This document shows, piece by piece, positions 47,840-59,659 of a stretch of 64,000 nucleotides of DNA (its first letter is position 1; each line of letters starts with the position of its first letter). The translations under genes were made by a program, and so were the position numbers. The notes beneath the pieces are model-generated. The model was not told where the DNA came from, did not search any database, and saw nothing but the letters and a program-made list of their open reading frames with translations. The stretch is from Ephydatia muelleri (taxonomy: Eukaryota; Porifera; Demospongiae; Spongillida; Spongillidae), in the NCBI GenBank assembly GCA_013339895.1, contig JABACO010000003.1, forward strand, positions 10,848,163-10,912,162. The letters are read 5' to 3'.

Positions 47840-49700
47840 GTATACCGCTACTATACAAAGATCACATTGTTTAGCCCGCGTTAACGCTTTTGTAGCCAAC
47901 AACACATTAATTGTTCAGAGGTAAAGCTATTTGCTCGTTAATTCGCGGGAATTATTAACAATGAATGCAACGCGGAAACAGGCACTACTGTCATCATTGA
48001 GCAGTAATCGGCAACGTATCGATAAAGAAGGCGATCTACACGTTCAGTTGTACTCCAAGCACCATGGTATAAGATGAAACTTGCTTCAATTTCAGCAACA
48101 TGCATATGTTAATTGTCCTTGAATTTATGATAAAAATAATATACTGATGATAATTCAGTTGTTTCTATGTGTGCTTTTATGCTATGATGATCATATTTGC
48201 ATGGATACATTTAGAAACGAATGAAATTTCATATCAGCGGTTCTGAAGATTTATAAATGTACAATTTGAAAATCTGTTTTGAAGTTTGCACTAAGTGAAA
48301 CCGAAGTTCATTGTACAACGAATTTACTATTATTGAAATATAGTGTAAATATTTATGTAAATGTGGTATAAGCGACATTTGCAATAGTAAATACGATGCC
48401 ACTATAGCGGAAATGCACATACACAGTATTTACCTACACATTTACACGTTTTATCTTGTCATCTCACAGCATAGTCTTAACTTGTGTTGGTGTTAGTAGG
48501 GGTGGAGAGGAAAGGTGAAAGTCCTTAGCGTGAGTGGGAGTTTTAAAAGATCCCACTAATTCAAAGTTATGTATAAAGGTTATTTTTTTCTCCTGCTAAC
48601 CTGTTAATTTGCAGAAGACAATGACCAACCCTCCTGTGTGTTGCACAAGCTGCACCTTTTGTTGTGCTGTTGAGTGTATGACTTGGGTCGCTGCATGGTT
48701 GGGTACAAGCATACGATAGTAATGATGATCGTATATGTCGCATGAGTTGTGAGTAGAGCTTATTCATGCAAGCCATCAAGAAGGTATATGCGCGGTGTAC
48801 GGTCCTTGAGAAGACCTGGCAAAGTGAACCTATACTAGTAATTTGTGTTAATGCCATTTCGAAATAAGACATCAGTCATAAGTTTTTATTATAAAGAGCA
48901 ATAAATATTATCGTACGGTATTAATAAAAGCTAGCGGTGACTTTGCTTTCAATTATATTGTCTGTCGTGCACGACAAGTCAAACATTGCTACTCTTTAGA
49001 GGCTAGCAGTGCCATAGCACCACTTTATTGAGGTAAACTGTTAACTTTTTCCTCTTCAAACTCGCGGGAGTTTGGGACGTGCCCGATACCGATAATATAC
49101 AAAGACCACATTGTTTAGCCCGCGTTAACGCCAACAGAAGTAAAGCCTTTTTGCTCGTTAATTCGCGGGAGTTATTAACGATGAATGCAACGCTGAAACA
49201 GGACTACTGTCATAATTGAGCAGCATACACACCGCTCAATCGTATCAAAAAAGAAGGCGATCGACACGTTCATTTGTACTCCAAGCACCGTGCAGTGGTA
49301 CAAGATGAAACTTGCTTCAATTTTAGAGGATAAAAATGACATTCAGTCATTGATACGTCAATGCAATACGTTGTCGTTGAAGTCATGATTAAATCAATAA
49401 TACTGATGATAATTCAGTGTTATTCATATATGGGCTTTAATGCTATATTTGCATGGACATCTTTATAGACGAATGAATTTTCATATCAGTGGTTCTGGAG
49501 ATTCAAAATGCACACTTGAAAACCTGTTTTGATGTTTGCCACTAGGTGAAACTGAAGTTCGATGTACAGTGAATGTACTGCGGTTGGTGAAATACAGTGT
49601 AATATTTAGGTACATGTACATTTGCAATAGTAAATATGACGCTATACTATAGCGGAAATGCACATACAGTGTACACAATACTTGCCTACACATTCACACA
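47840..49700. repeat. Diverged direct repeat, period about 1.24 kb, within the arm
   Basis: The block at about 47860-48430 (CACATTGTTTAGCCCGCGTT ... TTCATATCAGCGGTTCTG ... GAAGTTCATTGTAC) recurs at about 49090-49690 with roughly 80 percent similarity by eye. Both units lie in each arm of the palindrome. No gene is recognised in them; ORFs such as 48229-48420 and 49481-49693 are read from the same part of each unit. Confidence 0.75.
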
Positions 49701-50269
49701 ATATTAGTATACTCAAAGCAAATCCAACTTTTCACCCAGTACCATGCATTATTTTGACACCAGAAAAGTTACAAAAATCAATCATCACATATGCTCGTAA
49801 GTGCAATTACCTGTAAATGTTAGTCGCAACGAACTTTCCAACGGTCTTTGATAAGCTCGATACCGTTTTTTATTTGACTAATTAAGTCATCTGAGAAATT
49901 TTTTGTATACGTGAAGTGCTGTTATGTTGTTGAGCCCCACGTTAGCCCTCAAGTATGACATATCTCGTTTCTCCGCAGAACAATGCATAAATGAACAGCA
50001 ACGCGCCCATGTGTACTATGGATAATTGCTCTTTGCTGTTATCGAGTTTATACATTTCTTTTTTCTAGGGAGCCATGGCCGGGCCGCCACAGTTCCTACG
50101 CCACTAAGGATCTCGCCTATACCTTAATTCTAGTATCGGTCCCAGACTGGCGTAGCGGTGATGTAATCAATCCTGACTACCATGATTTCCGCTTCTGGGT
50201 CGTAAAAGTTTAAAAGGGCTCTTTTTAGCTTAGTTTTTGTTATGCGACTCGAAACGGCTGCACACTAGG

Positions 50270-51175
50270 ATGACTCTGAATAGCCTCGGTAGGTCTCGTT
50301 TTAATATAGGCATGTATAGATACTAATCGCTCCAATCCCTTATGTACATGTACATATATGTACGAGTAGTTCTTCGTGTGCTAGCCTGAACAAAGCTCTT
50401 TCTTTCAGAATTCAGTTTGGTGATTCTACTGTGCGTTTGTACGATAGGGCGCGGGCACTACTTCAGCGCGGATGCCAAACATCAATCGCCAATAAACATA
50501 AAAACATATAAAGCACTGCCCGAGGATGGCAAACCTCTTAAGTTGACTCTTTGGGACATACAGCTAAGAGGAAAGTACAAAAACATCGGGCACAGCGTCA
50601 AATTTACTCCTTCAAATGAGGGTCCAAGAGTCACCAAGGGTGGTCAGAAATACAAGGTGTGTCAATTCCATATTCACTGGGGAGCTAATGCAAATGAAGG
50701 GTCTGAGCATCTGATCAACGGCAAACCCTATGCCGGCGAGCTCCACATTGTTAGTGTCAAGGACACACTAAGCTGTAAAGCATCCTTTAAAGCTCGTGAC
50801 GATGCATTAGTCATTGGTGTGTTTTTAAAACCTGTTAACACTCCTATTGTTAGAACAGTATGGCAAGACCTGTACCCTGTCCCGCGTAGATACCACCAAA
50901 CCAAGCAAGTGTCTGTTCAGCTCAATCGATTTTTACCAGATAACAGAGCCTACTTCTTCTACGAAGGATCTCTGACCACTGAGCCTTACAGCGAGATGGT
51001 CCAATGGCACGTACTGAAATATCCGATTAAAATTCCTGAAGATTACTTGAATCAGTTGCGATCTACTTTAGACGAACATGGACAGGCTGTACTCAGTAAC
51101 TTTCGAAAGATTCAGCCGCTCAACGGGAGGAAGATATCGATGTGCCGTAGTAATAAATGTATCACGTCACCCTGA
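50270..51175 (+). CDS. Secreted alpha-carbonic anhydrase (left-arm copy), two exons
   Basis: The model joins 50270-50288 and 50409-51175, giving 261 residues. The tiny first exon completes a signal peptide (LEFSLVILLCVCTIG). The enzyme hydrates CO2 to bicarbonate with a Zn ion. Zinc ligands are seen in FHIHWG (two His) and ELHIVSV (third His). The proton-shuttle His is in NIGHSVKF, and the Thr gate in EGSLTTEP. QSPINI near the N-terminus is also canonical. The segment between the signal peptide and QSPINI is only about 12 residues, shorter than the usual 25-30, so the Trp/Tyr of the N-terminal strand are missing. The usual TTPPC is TTEPY. Sponges use secreted carbonic anhydrases in biomineralisation; a role here is inference. 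An identical mirror copy lies at 53205-54110. Confidence 0.93.
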
Positions 51176-51715
51176 CTCCGGGGCAGCTAGCACTGAACTA
51201 TAGTAAATTGCTAGTAACTTTGCTGCACGGTATAGGCTAGTGTTTAATGATGATCGGATGTATGCGTTTACGAATGAGTTGTTAGTTAAGCATAATCATG
51301 CAAGCCATCAAAGGTGGGGAAGGGAGACCGTTTAGAAGTTAGCACCACATTCCTCAGCTCAGCACCCCATTCCAATCTAACTAGATTATACCGCAACGAA
51401 GAGTCGCGCGTTCCCTCGTAGGGGCACGCCTCTTCATAGATTTCCAGGCGCCATCATTTGCTACAGTAATCACTAGAAGAGTTCTGACATTGGGTTATCA
51501 ACGAAGGTCATTACGGCCGTACACGTGTTGTTGACACCCATGCATCAGTCAAACCACAGGATGGCTGCACACAAGGCTTCTTCCTTAGAGCCACAAAATT
51601 TTGGTTGTGTGGTTCTCGCACCAATTGGAGGATCCGAGTTGGATACATGATGGTGCAGGGCTCTCAACGCAAGCATTGATTAAAATTTCCCTCTTAATTC
51701 TTTCCATTTTCATTC

Positions 51716-52664
51716 CAGGCTCAGTACGTGCACATTTTCGCGCTCGTTTCGCGCCAATGATTTGGGCAAATTGCGCTCCGCTCAATGTATGGGGAGGCGG
51801 GGATTATTACATTGGCGCGAATCAAGCGGGAAAACGTGCACGTAGTTTATTCAACTGTATCTCCGTAACAGATGGCATAAAATTAACGAACAGAACAAAT
51901 CGATAGGTATAGGACCTCTCTACCTACATACCGAATTTGAAGCGATTTGACCGCTCCTACACGAAGATATGATAGTTTTGAACCCCAGGGGGTATCGCAC
52001 GTAGGAACGTCGGCACGGATATAGTCTAAGACTCCAAAATGCATTTTACTGTAGAGAAATGGTGTAGTATGAAGTGGTGAAAATAGGATGTCGATAGCGT
52101 TAATCGTTGGGACGTTATAGCGATGCAAACGTGATGCATTTTTATAACATTTTTATAATATAATTATGGTACAGTTTCCGCGAAAATTGCCCCACGGTTA
52201 AAATGTTATAAAAATGCATCGCGTTTGAATCGCTATAACTTCCCAACGGATAACGCTATCGACTTCCTATTTTCAACACTTCATAGTGAAATGGTGTAGT
52301 ATGAAGTGTTGAAAATAGGGCGTTATCCGTTGGGATGTTATAGCGATTCAAACGCGATGCATTTTTATAACATTTTAACCGTGGGGCAATTTCCGCGGAA
52401 ACTGTCCCATATGAGTGGTGCAATTTTCTCGTGAACTGTCCCATATAATTATATACAATTTTTTCTTGTGCATTTGAGTATTGTATGGCTATTGTGAGTG
52501 GTGGTGGTACACTGAGATGATATTTTGAAACTAGGCCCTTTATATTGTCTGGTATATAAGGTCCCTGATAGAGTGAAATTTTGCCTACTTGTATAGGGTC
52601 ATGAACACTATCATACATCGCATACAATTAACGCATACATAAATGTAATGGAGTAAAAAGTGAA
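51716..52664. other. Asymmetric spacer at the palindrome centre
   Basis: The 949 bp between the arms are not mirror-symmetric as a whole. The left part (about 51830-52140) is related to the arms of the foldback element at 57764-60251 (shared AACGAACAGAACAAAT, AATGGTGTAGTATGAAGTG-like and GTATCG words). The middle is a separate foldback. No coding region is recognised. Confidence 0.8.
52172..52406. repeat. Foldback at the palindrome centre
   Basis: CAGTTTCCGCGAAAATTGCC and ATAAAAATGCATCGCGTTTG are answered by their reverse complements up to 52406. The loop is near CTTCATAGTGAAATGG. CCGCGGAAACTGTCCCAT recurs as a partial direct copy at about 52420-52445. Confidence 0.85.
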
Positions 52665-53204
52665 GAATGAAAATGGAAAGAATTAAGAGGGAAATTTTAA
52701 TCAATGCTTGCGTTGAGAGCCCTGCACCATCATGTATCCAACTCGGATCCTCCAATTGGTGCGAGAACCACACAACCAAAATTTTGTGGCTCTAAGGAAG
52801 AAGCCTTGTGTGCAGCCATCCTGTGGTTTGACTGATGCATGGGTGTCAACAACACGTGTACGGCCGTAATGACCTTCGTTGATAACCCAATGTCAGAACT
52901 CTTCTAGTGATTACTGTAGCAAATGATGGCGCCTGGAAATCTATGAAGAGGCGTGCCCCTACGAGGGAACGCGCGACTCTTCGTTGCGGTATAATCTAGT
53001 TAGATTGGAATGGGGTGCTGAGCTGAGGAATGTGGTGCTAACTTCTAAACGGTCTCCCTTCCCCACCTTTGATGGCTTGCATGATTATGCTTAACTAACA
53101 ACTCATTCGTAAACGCATACATCCGATCATCATTAAACACTAGCCTATACCGTGCAGCAAAGTTACTAGCAATTTACTATAGTTCAGTGCTAGCTGCCCC
53201 GGAG

Positions 53205-54110
53205 TCAGGGTGACGTGATACATTTATTACTACGGCACATCGATATCTTCCTCCCGTTGAGCGGCTGAATCTTTCGAAAGTTACTGAGTACAGCCTGTCC
53301 ATGTTCGTCTAAAGTAGATCGCAACTGATTCAAGTAATCTTCAGGAATTTTAATCGGATATTTCAGTACGTGCCATTGGACCATCTCGCTGTAAGGCTCA
53401 GTGGTCAGAGATCCTTCGTAGAAGAAGTAGGCTCTGTTATCTGGTAAAAATCGATTGAGCTGAACAGACACTTGCTTGGTTTGGTGGTATCTACGCGGGA
53501 CAGGGTACAGGTCTTGCCATACTGTTCTAACAATAGGAGTGTTAACAGGTTTTAAAAACACACCAATGACTAATGCATCGTCACGAGCTTTAAAGGATGC
53601 TTTACAGCTTAGTGTGTCCTTGACACTAACAATGTGGAGCTCGCCGGCATAGGGTTTGCCGTTGATCAGATGCTCAGACCCTTCATTTGCATTAGCTCCC
53701 CAGTGAATATGGAATTGACACACCTTGTATTTCTGACCACCCTTGGTGACTCTTGGACCCTCATTTGAAGGAGTAAATTTGACGCTGTGCCCGATGTTTT
53801 TGTACTTTCCTCTTAGCTGTATGTCCCAAAGAGTCAACTTAAGAGGTTTGCCATCCTCGGGCAGTGCTTTATATGTTTTTATGTTTATTGGCGATTGATG
53901 TTTGGCATCCGCGCTGAAGTAGTGCCCGCGCCCTATCGTACAAACGCACAGTAGAATCACCAAACTGAATTCTGAAAGAAAGAGCTTTGTTCAGGCTAGC
54001 ACACGAAGAACTACTCGTACATATATGTACATGTACATAAGGGATTGGAGCGATTAGTATCTATACATGCCTATATTAAAACGAGACCTACCGAGGCTAT
54101 TCAGAGTCAT
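53205..54110 (-). CDS. Secreted alpha-carbonic anhydrase (right-arm copy)
   Basis: The exons are 54092-54110 and 53205-53971 on the minus strand, the exact mirror of 50270-51175. The predicted protein appears identical over all its length, including the three zinc histidines (FHIHWG, ELHIVSV). The gene is transcribed toward the palindrome centre, converging with the left copy. Complete identity suggests very recent duplication, gene conversion or an assembly artefact. Both copies keep about 1 kb of identical 5' flank. Confidence 0.93.
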
Positions 54111-55665
54111 CCTAGTGTGCAGCCGTTTCGAGTCGCATAACAAAAACTAAGCTAAAAAGAGCCCTTTTAAACTTTTACGACCCAGAAGCGGAAATCATGG
54201 TAGTCAGGATTGATTACATCACCGCTACGCCAGTCTGGGACCGATACTAGAATTAAGGTATAGGCGAGATCCTTAGTGGCGTAGGAACTGTGGCGGCCCG
54301 GCCATGGCTCCCTAGAAAAAAGAAATGTATAAACTCGATAACAGCAAAGAGCAATTATCCATAGTACACATGGGCGCGTTGCTGTTCATTTATGCATTGT
54401 TCTGCGGAGAAACGAGATATGTCATACTTGAGGGCTAACGTGGGGCTCAACAACATAACAGCACTTCACGTATACAAAAAATTTCTCAGATGACTTAATT
54501 AGTCAAATAAAAAACGGTATCGAGCTTATCAAAGACCGTTGGAAAGTTCGTTGCGACTAACATTTACAGGTAATTGCACTTACGAGCATATGTGATGATT
54601 GATTTTTGTAACTTTTCTGGTGTCAAAATAATGCATGGTACTGGGTGAAAAGTTGGATTTGCTTTGAGTATACTAATATTGTGTGAATGTGTAGGCAAGT
54701 ATTGTGTACACTGTATGTGCATTTCCGCTATAGTATAGCGTCATATTTACTATTGCAAATGTACATGTACCTAAATATTACACTGTATTTCACCAACCGC
54801 AGTACATTCACTGTACATCGAACTTCAGTTTCACCTAGTGGCAAACATCAAAACAGGTTTTCAAGTGTGCATTTTGAATCTCCAGAACCACTGATATGAA
54901 AATTCATTCGTCTATAAAGATGTCCATGCAAATATAGCATTAAAGCCCATATATGAATAACACTGAATTATCATCAGTATTATTGATTTAATCATGACTT
55001 CAACGACAACGTATTGCATTGACGTATCAATGACTGAATGTCATTTTTATCCTCTAAAATTGAAGCAAGTTTCATCTTGTACCACTGCACGGTGCTTGGA
55101 GTACAAATGAACGTGTCGATCGCCTTCTTTTTTGATACGATTGAGCGGTGTGTATGCTGCTCAATTATGACAGTAGTCCTGTTTCAGCGTTGCATTCATC
55201 GTTAATAACTCCCGCGAATTAACGAGCAAAAAGGCTTTACTTCTGTTGGCGTTAACGCGGGCTAAACAATGTGGTCTTTGTATATTATCGGTATCGGGCA
55301 CGTCCCAAACTCCCGCGAGTTTGAAGAGGAAAAAGTTAACAGTTTACCTCAATAAAGTGGTGCTATGGCACTGCTAGCCTCTAAAGAGTAGCAATGTTTG
55401 ACTTGTCGTGCACGACAGACAATATAATTGAAAGCAAAGTCACCGCTAGCTTTTATTAATACCGTACGATAATATTTATTGCTCTTTATAATAAAAACTT
55501 ATGACTGATGTCTTATTTCGAAATGGCATTAACACAAATTACTAGTATAGGTTCACTTTGCCAGGTCTTCTCAAGGACCGTACACCGCGCATATACCTTC
55601 TTGATGGCTTGCATGAATAAGCTCTACTCACAACTCATGCGACATATACGATCATCATTACTATC

Positions 55666-56167
55666 TATTGTCCTGGATGTCCCCCCGCGGGAGACGAGTG
55701 TGCCCCAGGGGGGCGCTTTGTCGTGGTGGAGCATTGCTTCATTCTAAAAAGAATGCCATATTTTGAAAGCACTTTAAATCCTGGGTGGAAATAATCAGGG
55801 CTAGAGTCTTTATAACTATTTTAACCAGACCACGCGCACCGAAAAAAAGAAAATAGTAATAATATTTTTGATGAAAGCTTTCATTACTTTTGGCCCTGAG
55901 TACAAATACATGGAGTTGATACCTGATTGAGCTCCGTGTGTTGAGGCTGTTGCAGTCAACCATGAAAATATGGGCCGCCAATCGACAAACTGCAGCTATT
56001 TGTGTGAACTGACGCGTGCCTACATATATTCAAATAAAGCCACATATTTTTTGAAATTTGACTGTATTGAGTAAAAACTGAAGTGTGTGTTCATCTAGTT
56101 GCATTGACAAACAGGATAATACAATTGATTTTAATAGTACATGCACGTACACCTGCATCACACACAG
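55666..56167. other. 502-bp segment present only in the right arm
   Basis: It lies between CATTACTATC and GTATGCTTGT, which are adjacent in the left arm (near 48714/48715). It marks the point where the identical inner arms end and diverged outer arms begin. No terminal repeats or target duplication are visible, so deletion from the left arm is as likely as insertion. No gene is recognised. Confidence 0.85.
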
Positions 56168-56791
56168 GTATGCTTGTACCCAACCATGCAGCGACCCAAG
56201 TCATACACTCAACAGCACAACAAAAGGTGCAGCTTGTGCGACACACAGGAGGGTTGGTCACTGTCTTCTGCAAATTAACAGGTTAGCAGGAGAAAAAAAT
56301 AACCTTTATACATAACTTTGAATTAGTGGGTCTTTTAAAACTCCCACTCACACTAAGGACTTTCACCTTTCTGATCCACCTTCCCTCCACCTTTCTATCC
56401 ACCCACCCTCCACCTTCCTCTCCACCCCTACTAACACCAACACAAGTTAAGATTATGCTGTGAAATGACAAGTTAAAACGTGTAAATGTGTACGGAGGTA
56501 AATACTGTGTATGTGCATTTCCGCTATAGTGGCATCGTATTTACTATTATGCAAATGTCGCATATACCACATTTACGTACATATTTACACTATATTTCTA
56601 TAATAGTAAATTCATTGTACATTGAACTTCGGTTTCACTTAGTGCAAACTTCAAAACAGATTTTCAAATTGTACATTTATAAATCTTCAGAACCTCTGAT
56701 ATGAAATTTAATTCGTTTCTAAAGATATCCATTCAAATATGATTATCATAGCATAAAAGCACATATATAAATTGAAATACAACTGAATTAT

Positions 56792-56943
56792 TTTTCTATT
56801 CAAGATACATACATTTATAAAACGAATAAATACACAATATTCAACGAGCCCACCTGTCAGTTGTCTTGATGCGACAGAATGCACAGGCGCTGCTGGCTCA
56901 CGCTGCAGGGGCTCGTTGAATATTGTGTATTTATTAGTTTTAT
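56792..56943. mobile_element. MITE with about 40-bp TIRs and an 11-bp flanking duplication, right arm only
   Basis: TTATAAAACGAATAAATACA and ACAATATTCAACGAGCCC face GGGCTCGTTGAATATTGTGT and ATTTATTAGTTTTATAA. AACTGAATTAT occurs at both borders (56781-56791 and 56944-56954) and only once in the left arm. The unique centre is GC-rich, about 50 bp. Confidence 0.85.
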
Positions 56944-57455
56944 AACTGAATTATCATCAGCAATATTATTTTTATCATAAATTCAAGGACAATTAACATG
57001 TTGCTAAAATTGAAACACGTTTCATCTTATACCACTGGTGCTTGGAGTACAACTGAACGTGCAGATCGCCTCCTTTATCGATACGTTGCCGATTACTGCT
57101 CTGACAGTAGTGCCTGTTTCCGCGTTTCATTCATTGTTAATAATTCCCGCGAATTAACGAGCAAAAAGCTTTACCTCTGAACAATTATTGGTTACAAAAG
57201 TTATAACGCTGGCTAAACAATGTGATCTTTGTATAGTAGCGGTATACATGTAGGGCACTTCGTGCGGAATATAAATGTTGTATGCATGCATGTATGCATG
57301 ATATCGGATTTAATTTACTTAGATACACGTATCGCGAGTAATTTGGTTTAGGGGTCCTGAATTAATCCAATACTATTTGCATTCTTTAATGATTGTCTTA
57401 AGTTGTTGCGTATTTGCACATTAAAAAATCAGTAACATTAGTACTTCACTCAGAT

Positions 57456-57651
57456 GGGATCGTTGCAGCCAAAAGGGGCCAATAACAAGTGTTTATATTT
57501 TCCAGGATAAGCACAACTCTTATGTTGAAATGAACAGCTAACAGTGCTCTATAGCTCCATGATATAGATAGTCCGATTCTTAATGCGCAAGGCTGAGTCA
57601 TTTTGTAGAAGACACATAATTGTTAGATCCCTTTTTTTCGGCAAAGATCCC
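57456..57651. mobile_element. MITE, GATCGTT/GGTCCCTTTT family, mirror of 47270-47473
   Basis: The ends are GGGATCGTTGCAGCC with AAAAGGGGCC, and TTAGATCCC with GGCAAAGATCCC. Substitutions against the left-arm copy show divergence of the outer arms. Confidence 0.8.
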
Positions 57652-57958
57652 ACGTTTTCCACTCAAACATGGGTATCATTAATACATGCATTTATTAACA
57701 ATCGGTTCTCTATAATCTGATAAGATTTTCTTTTTAGACTCAATTGTTTTAGCATATAGCATACGGAACGTTCTATACGAAAATGGGTCTTGTGGATTTT
57801 ATTTTATAACATAAAATTTACATCGATATATCTTCCGAAATATTAACGCTAACGGGTTCCTATTTTTAACACAGCATAACACACCATTACTATATGTGAA
57901 AATCCATTTTGGTGTCTTACACATGCGGGGTACCGACGTTTCAAGGTCTGATACCCGG

Positions 57959-59659
57959 TGTTGCGGTACAGTTTATCCCGGGATATTTTATCCGCCCGGA
58001 TAATTCACGCTAGGATATTTTATCCGGCCGGATATTATGTCCTAGTACGTTTTATCCTACCCTGGTATATTTATCCTACCCTAGGATAAACTATCCTAGG
58101 ATACTTTACCCTACCAGTATTTACTACACTATACAGAATCTGGATGTACATGTGATGTATAAGCGCATATAATGTTACATGTATTATTCTTTAAAATAAT
58201 AATTTAATTTGTCATAAAACACGTATATGCTAAAACTGAGATTCACTGTAAAATTACATTTTCAAAATGACTGTTTATGTTTGTTATATAAATGGACTCT
58301 TCTTCACCCATTCTGCTTGATGCCACCCTTGGAGAGTGTCTTAGCCATTTGAAGGATGGTCTAAAACTCGAAGACAAGTAGGATTTCAAAACGTTTAAAT
58401 ACATACACGCACAATACCATTATTACCTATACATGTACATGGAGAGTGCCACATTTTGCATTGTATTGTGCCTTTTGTCGTTGCTGTGCTCGTTCAATGT
58501 TTTTAAGGACCTTCTGATGGTATTTCTCCCGGATTGCTAGTAGATTACCATAAGTTTCTTCCATATCATATGTACACGTGTTCTTGCCTGTGACATTAGT
58601 GGTTGCCTTGCAGCTGAATTCATGATTGATTGCTATACGAGGGTTGCGATTGTACATAATGAAGAAGGGGCTAAACTGTGAAGAATCCTGCTTTGCTATG
58701 CGATAAGCATACAAGGTTGCATCTATATTTTCATCCCATAGCGTTTGAAAATTTGATCAAAGCCCTTGTCAGTGTTTGATTAGTGCGCTCATCCAAACCA
58801 TTAGTTTGAGGGTGATAGGGACTGCTAATCTTGTGCTCAATCCCTGTCAGCTTAAACAAACAGCTGAAAAGGATAATAAACAATAATGGTTTAAAGGCAT
58901 GAAACTATTGGAAAGTTGATTTACAAATTCCCTTCCCTGATCTGATATGATATGATGATGTCAGGCCAGCCATGACGACAAAACACTGTAAGTAAGAAAT
59001 CAGCAACACCAACTGCTGTTTTGTCTTTAAGTGGAGCACCTTCAGGCCACTTTGAGAAGTAATCTGTTACTGTCACAATATACTTATTTTTCCTACACGT
59101 TTCAGGTAATGGACCTACAAAGATGAGAATGATTGGACATAAAGAGAGCGTTGGTGGTGTATAGGATTAGGCAATGATGGTGTAAAAAACAAGGAAACAA
59201 GGGTCTAATCAGTAATACAACAATCTTATATGTTGCACACATGCAATATATCCTACAAATGTGCTAATAATAGGATTATTACATTATCTCATTTTACTGA
59301 TAAGACCCGTTTGAGACATATCTCATTCACTGCATCTGTTGCTCTGTAATACAGCAATCGTTCTTTCAGCACAAACATAGCAGCTTGCTGGCGTATTCTC
59401 CGTTTCTCGTTTGCTGTAGCTCCAACAGGATAATCCCAAAGGTCACCACCCTCTTTACAAGAAGTGAGATAGTCAACCAACACGCTATACCGTTACTTGT
59501 CGATATGCGAAGACATTTTCAAGCCGAACAAACAACACGTGTTATGGCGGATAAAGTATCCTAGGGTAGGTTAAAATATACTATCCGACCGGATAAATAA
59601 TACTCGCACATTTTATCCCCCCGGATAAAATATTCGGGAGGATAAAATATGCTGTGACA
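57959..59659. mobile_element. Ginger-like DNA transposon, degraded, CCGG target duplication
   Basis: It is flanked by CCGG on both sides (57955-57958 and 59660-59663). The ends are TGTTGCGGTACAGTTTATCC and, inverted, TGTCACAGCATATTTTATCC, followed by repeated TTTATCCGSCCGGATA-type words. TGTNR ends, 4-bp duplications and a Ty3-like integrase as transposase are the described traits of Ginger elements. The integrase is on the minus strand (58427-59483) and broken. The sequence outside the CCGG rejoins to match the other arm of the host foldback. Confidence 0.8.
58427..59483 (-). pseudogene. Ty3-like integrase/transposase remnant of the Ginger-like element
   Basis: On the minus strand, in order: a segment with KERLLYYRATDA (59289-59483, near the zinc-binding region); a core with VTVTDYFSKWPEGAP and GVADFLLTVFCRHGWPDIII (about 58920-59100), which contains the first catalytic Asp; the downstream ISSPYHPQTNGLDERTNQTL block with the catalytic-Glu motif area (about 58790-58850); and WDENIDATLYAYRIAK with SSQFSPFFIMYNRNP (58427-58740). 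Reading requires frame changes, for instance near 58737, and stops intervene, so it is non-functional. The order of blocks is that of retroelement integrases. Confidence 0.75.

Larger units (their letters stand above)
44201..51715. repeat. Left arm of a giant inverted repeat
   Basis: It mirrors 52665-64000. For the inner part, positions pair so that the two coordinates sum to 104380 (for example 50417 with 53963 and 49481 with 54899). From 48715 to 51715 the arms look identical. Further out they keep the same order but differ by substitutions and indels. The arm carries an LDLa/EGF gene and a carbonic anhydrase gene on the plus strand. Confidence 0.97.

Noticed and set aside
56085-56315. Cysteine-rich 76-codon ORF in the right arm
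   Set aside because: It spans the border of the arm-specific 502-bp segment and has no signal peptide or clear splice context; the left-arm equivalent is interrupted.
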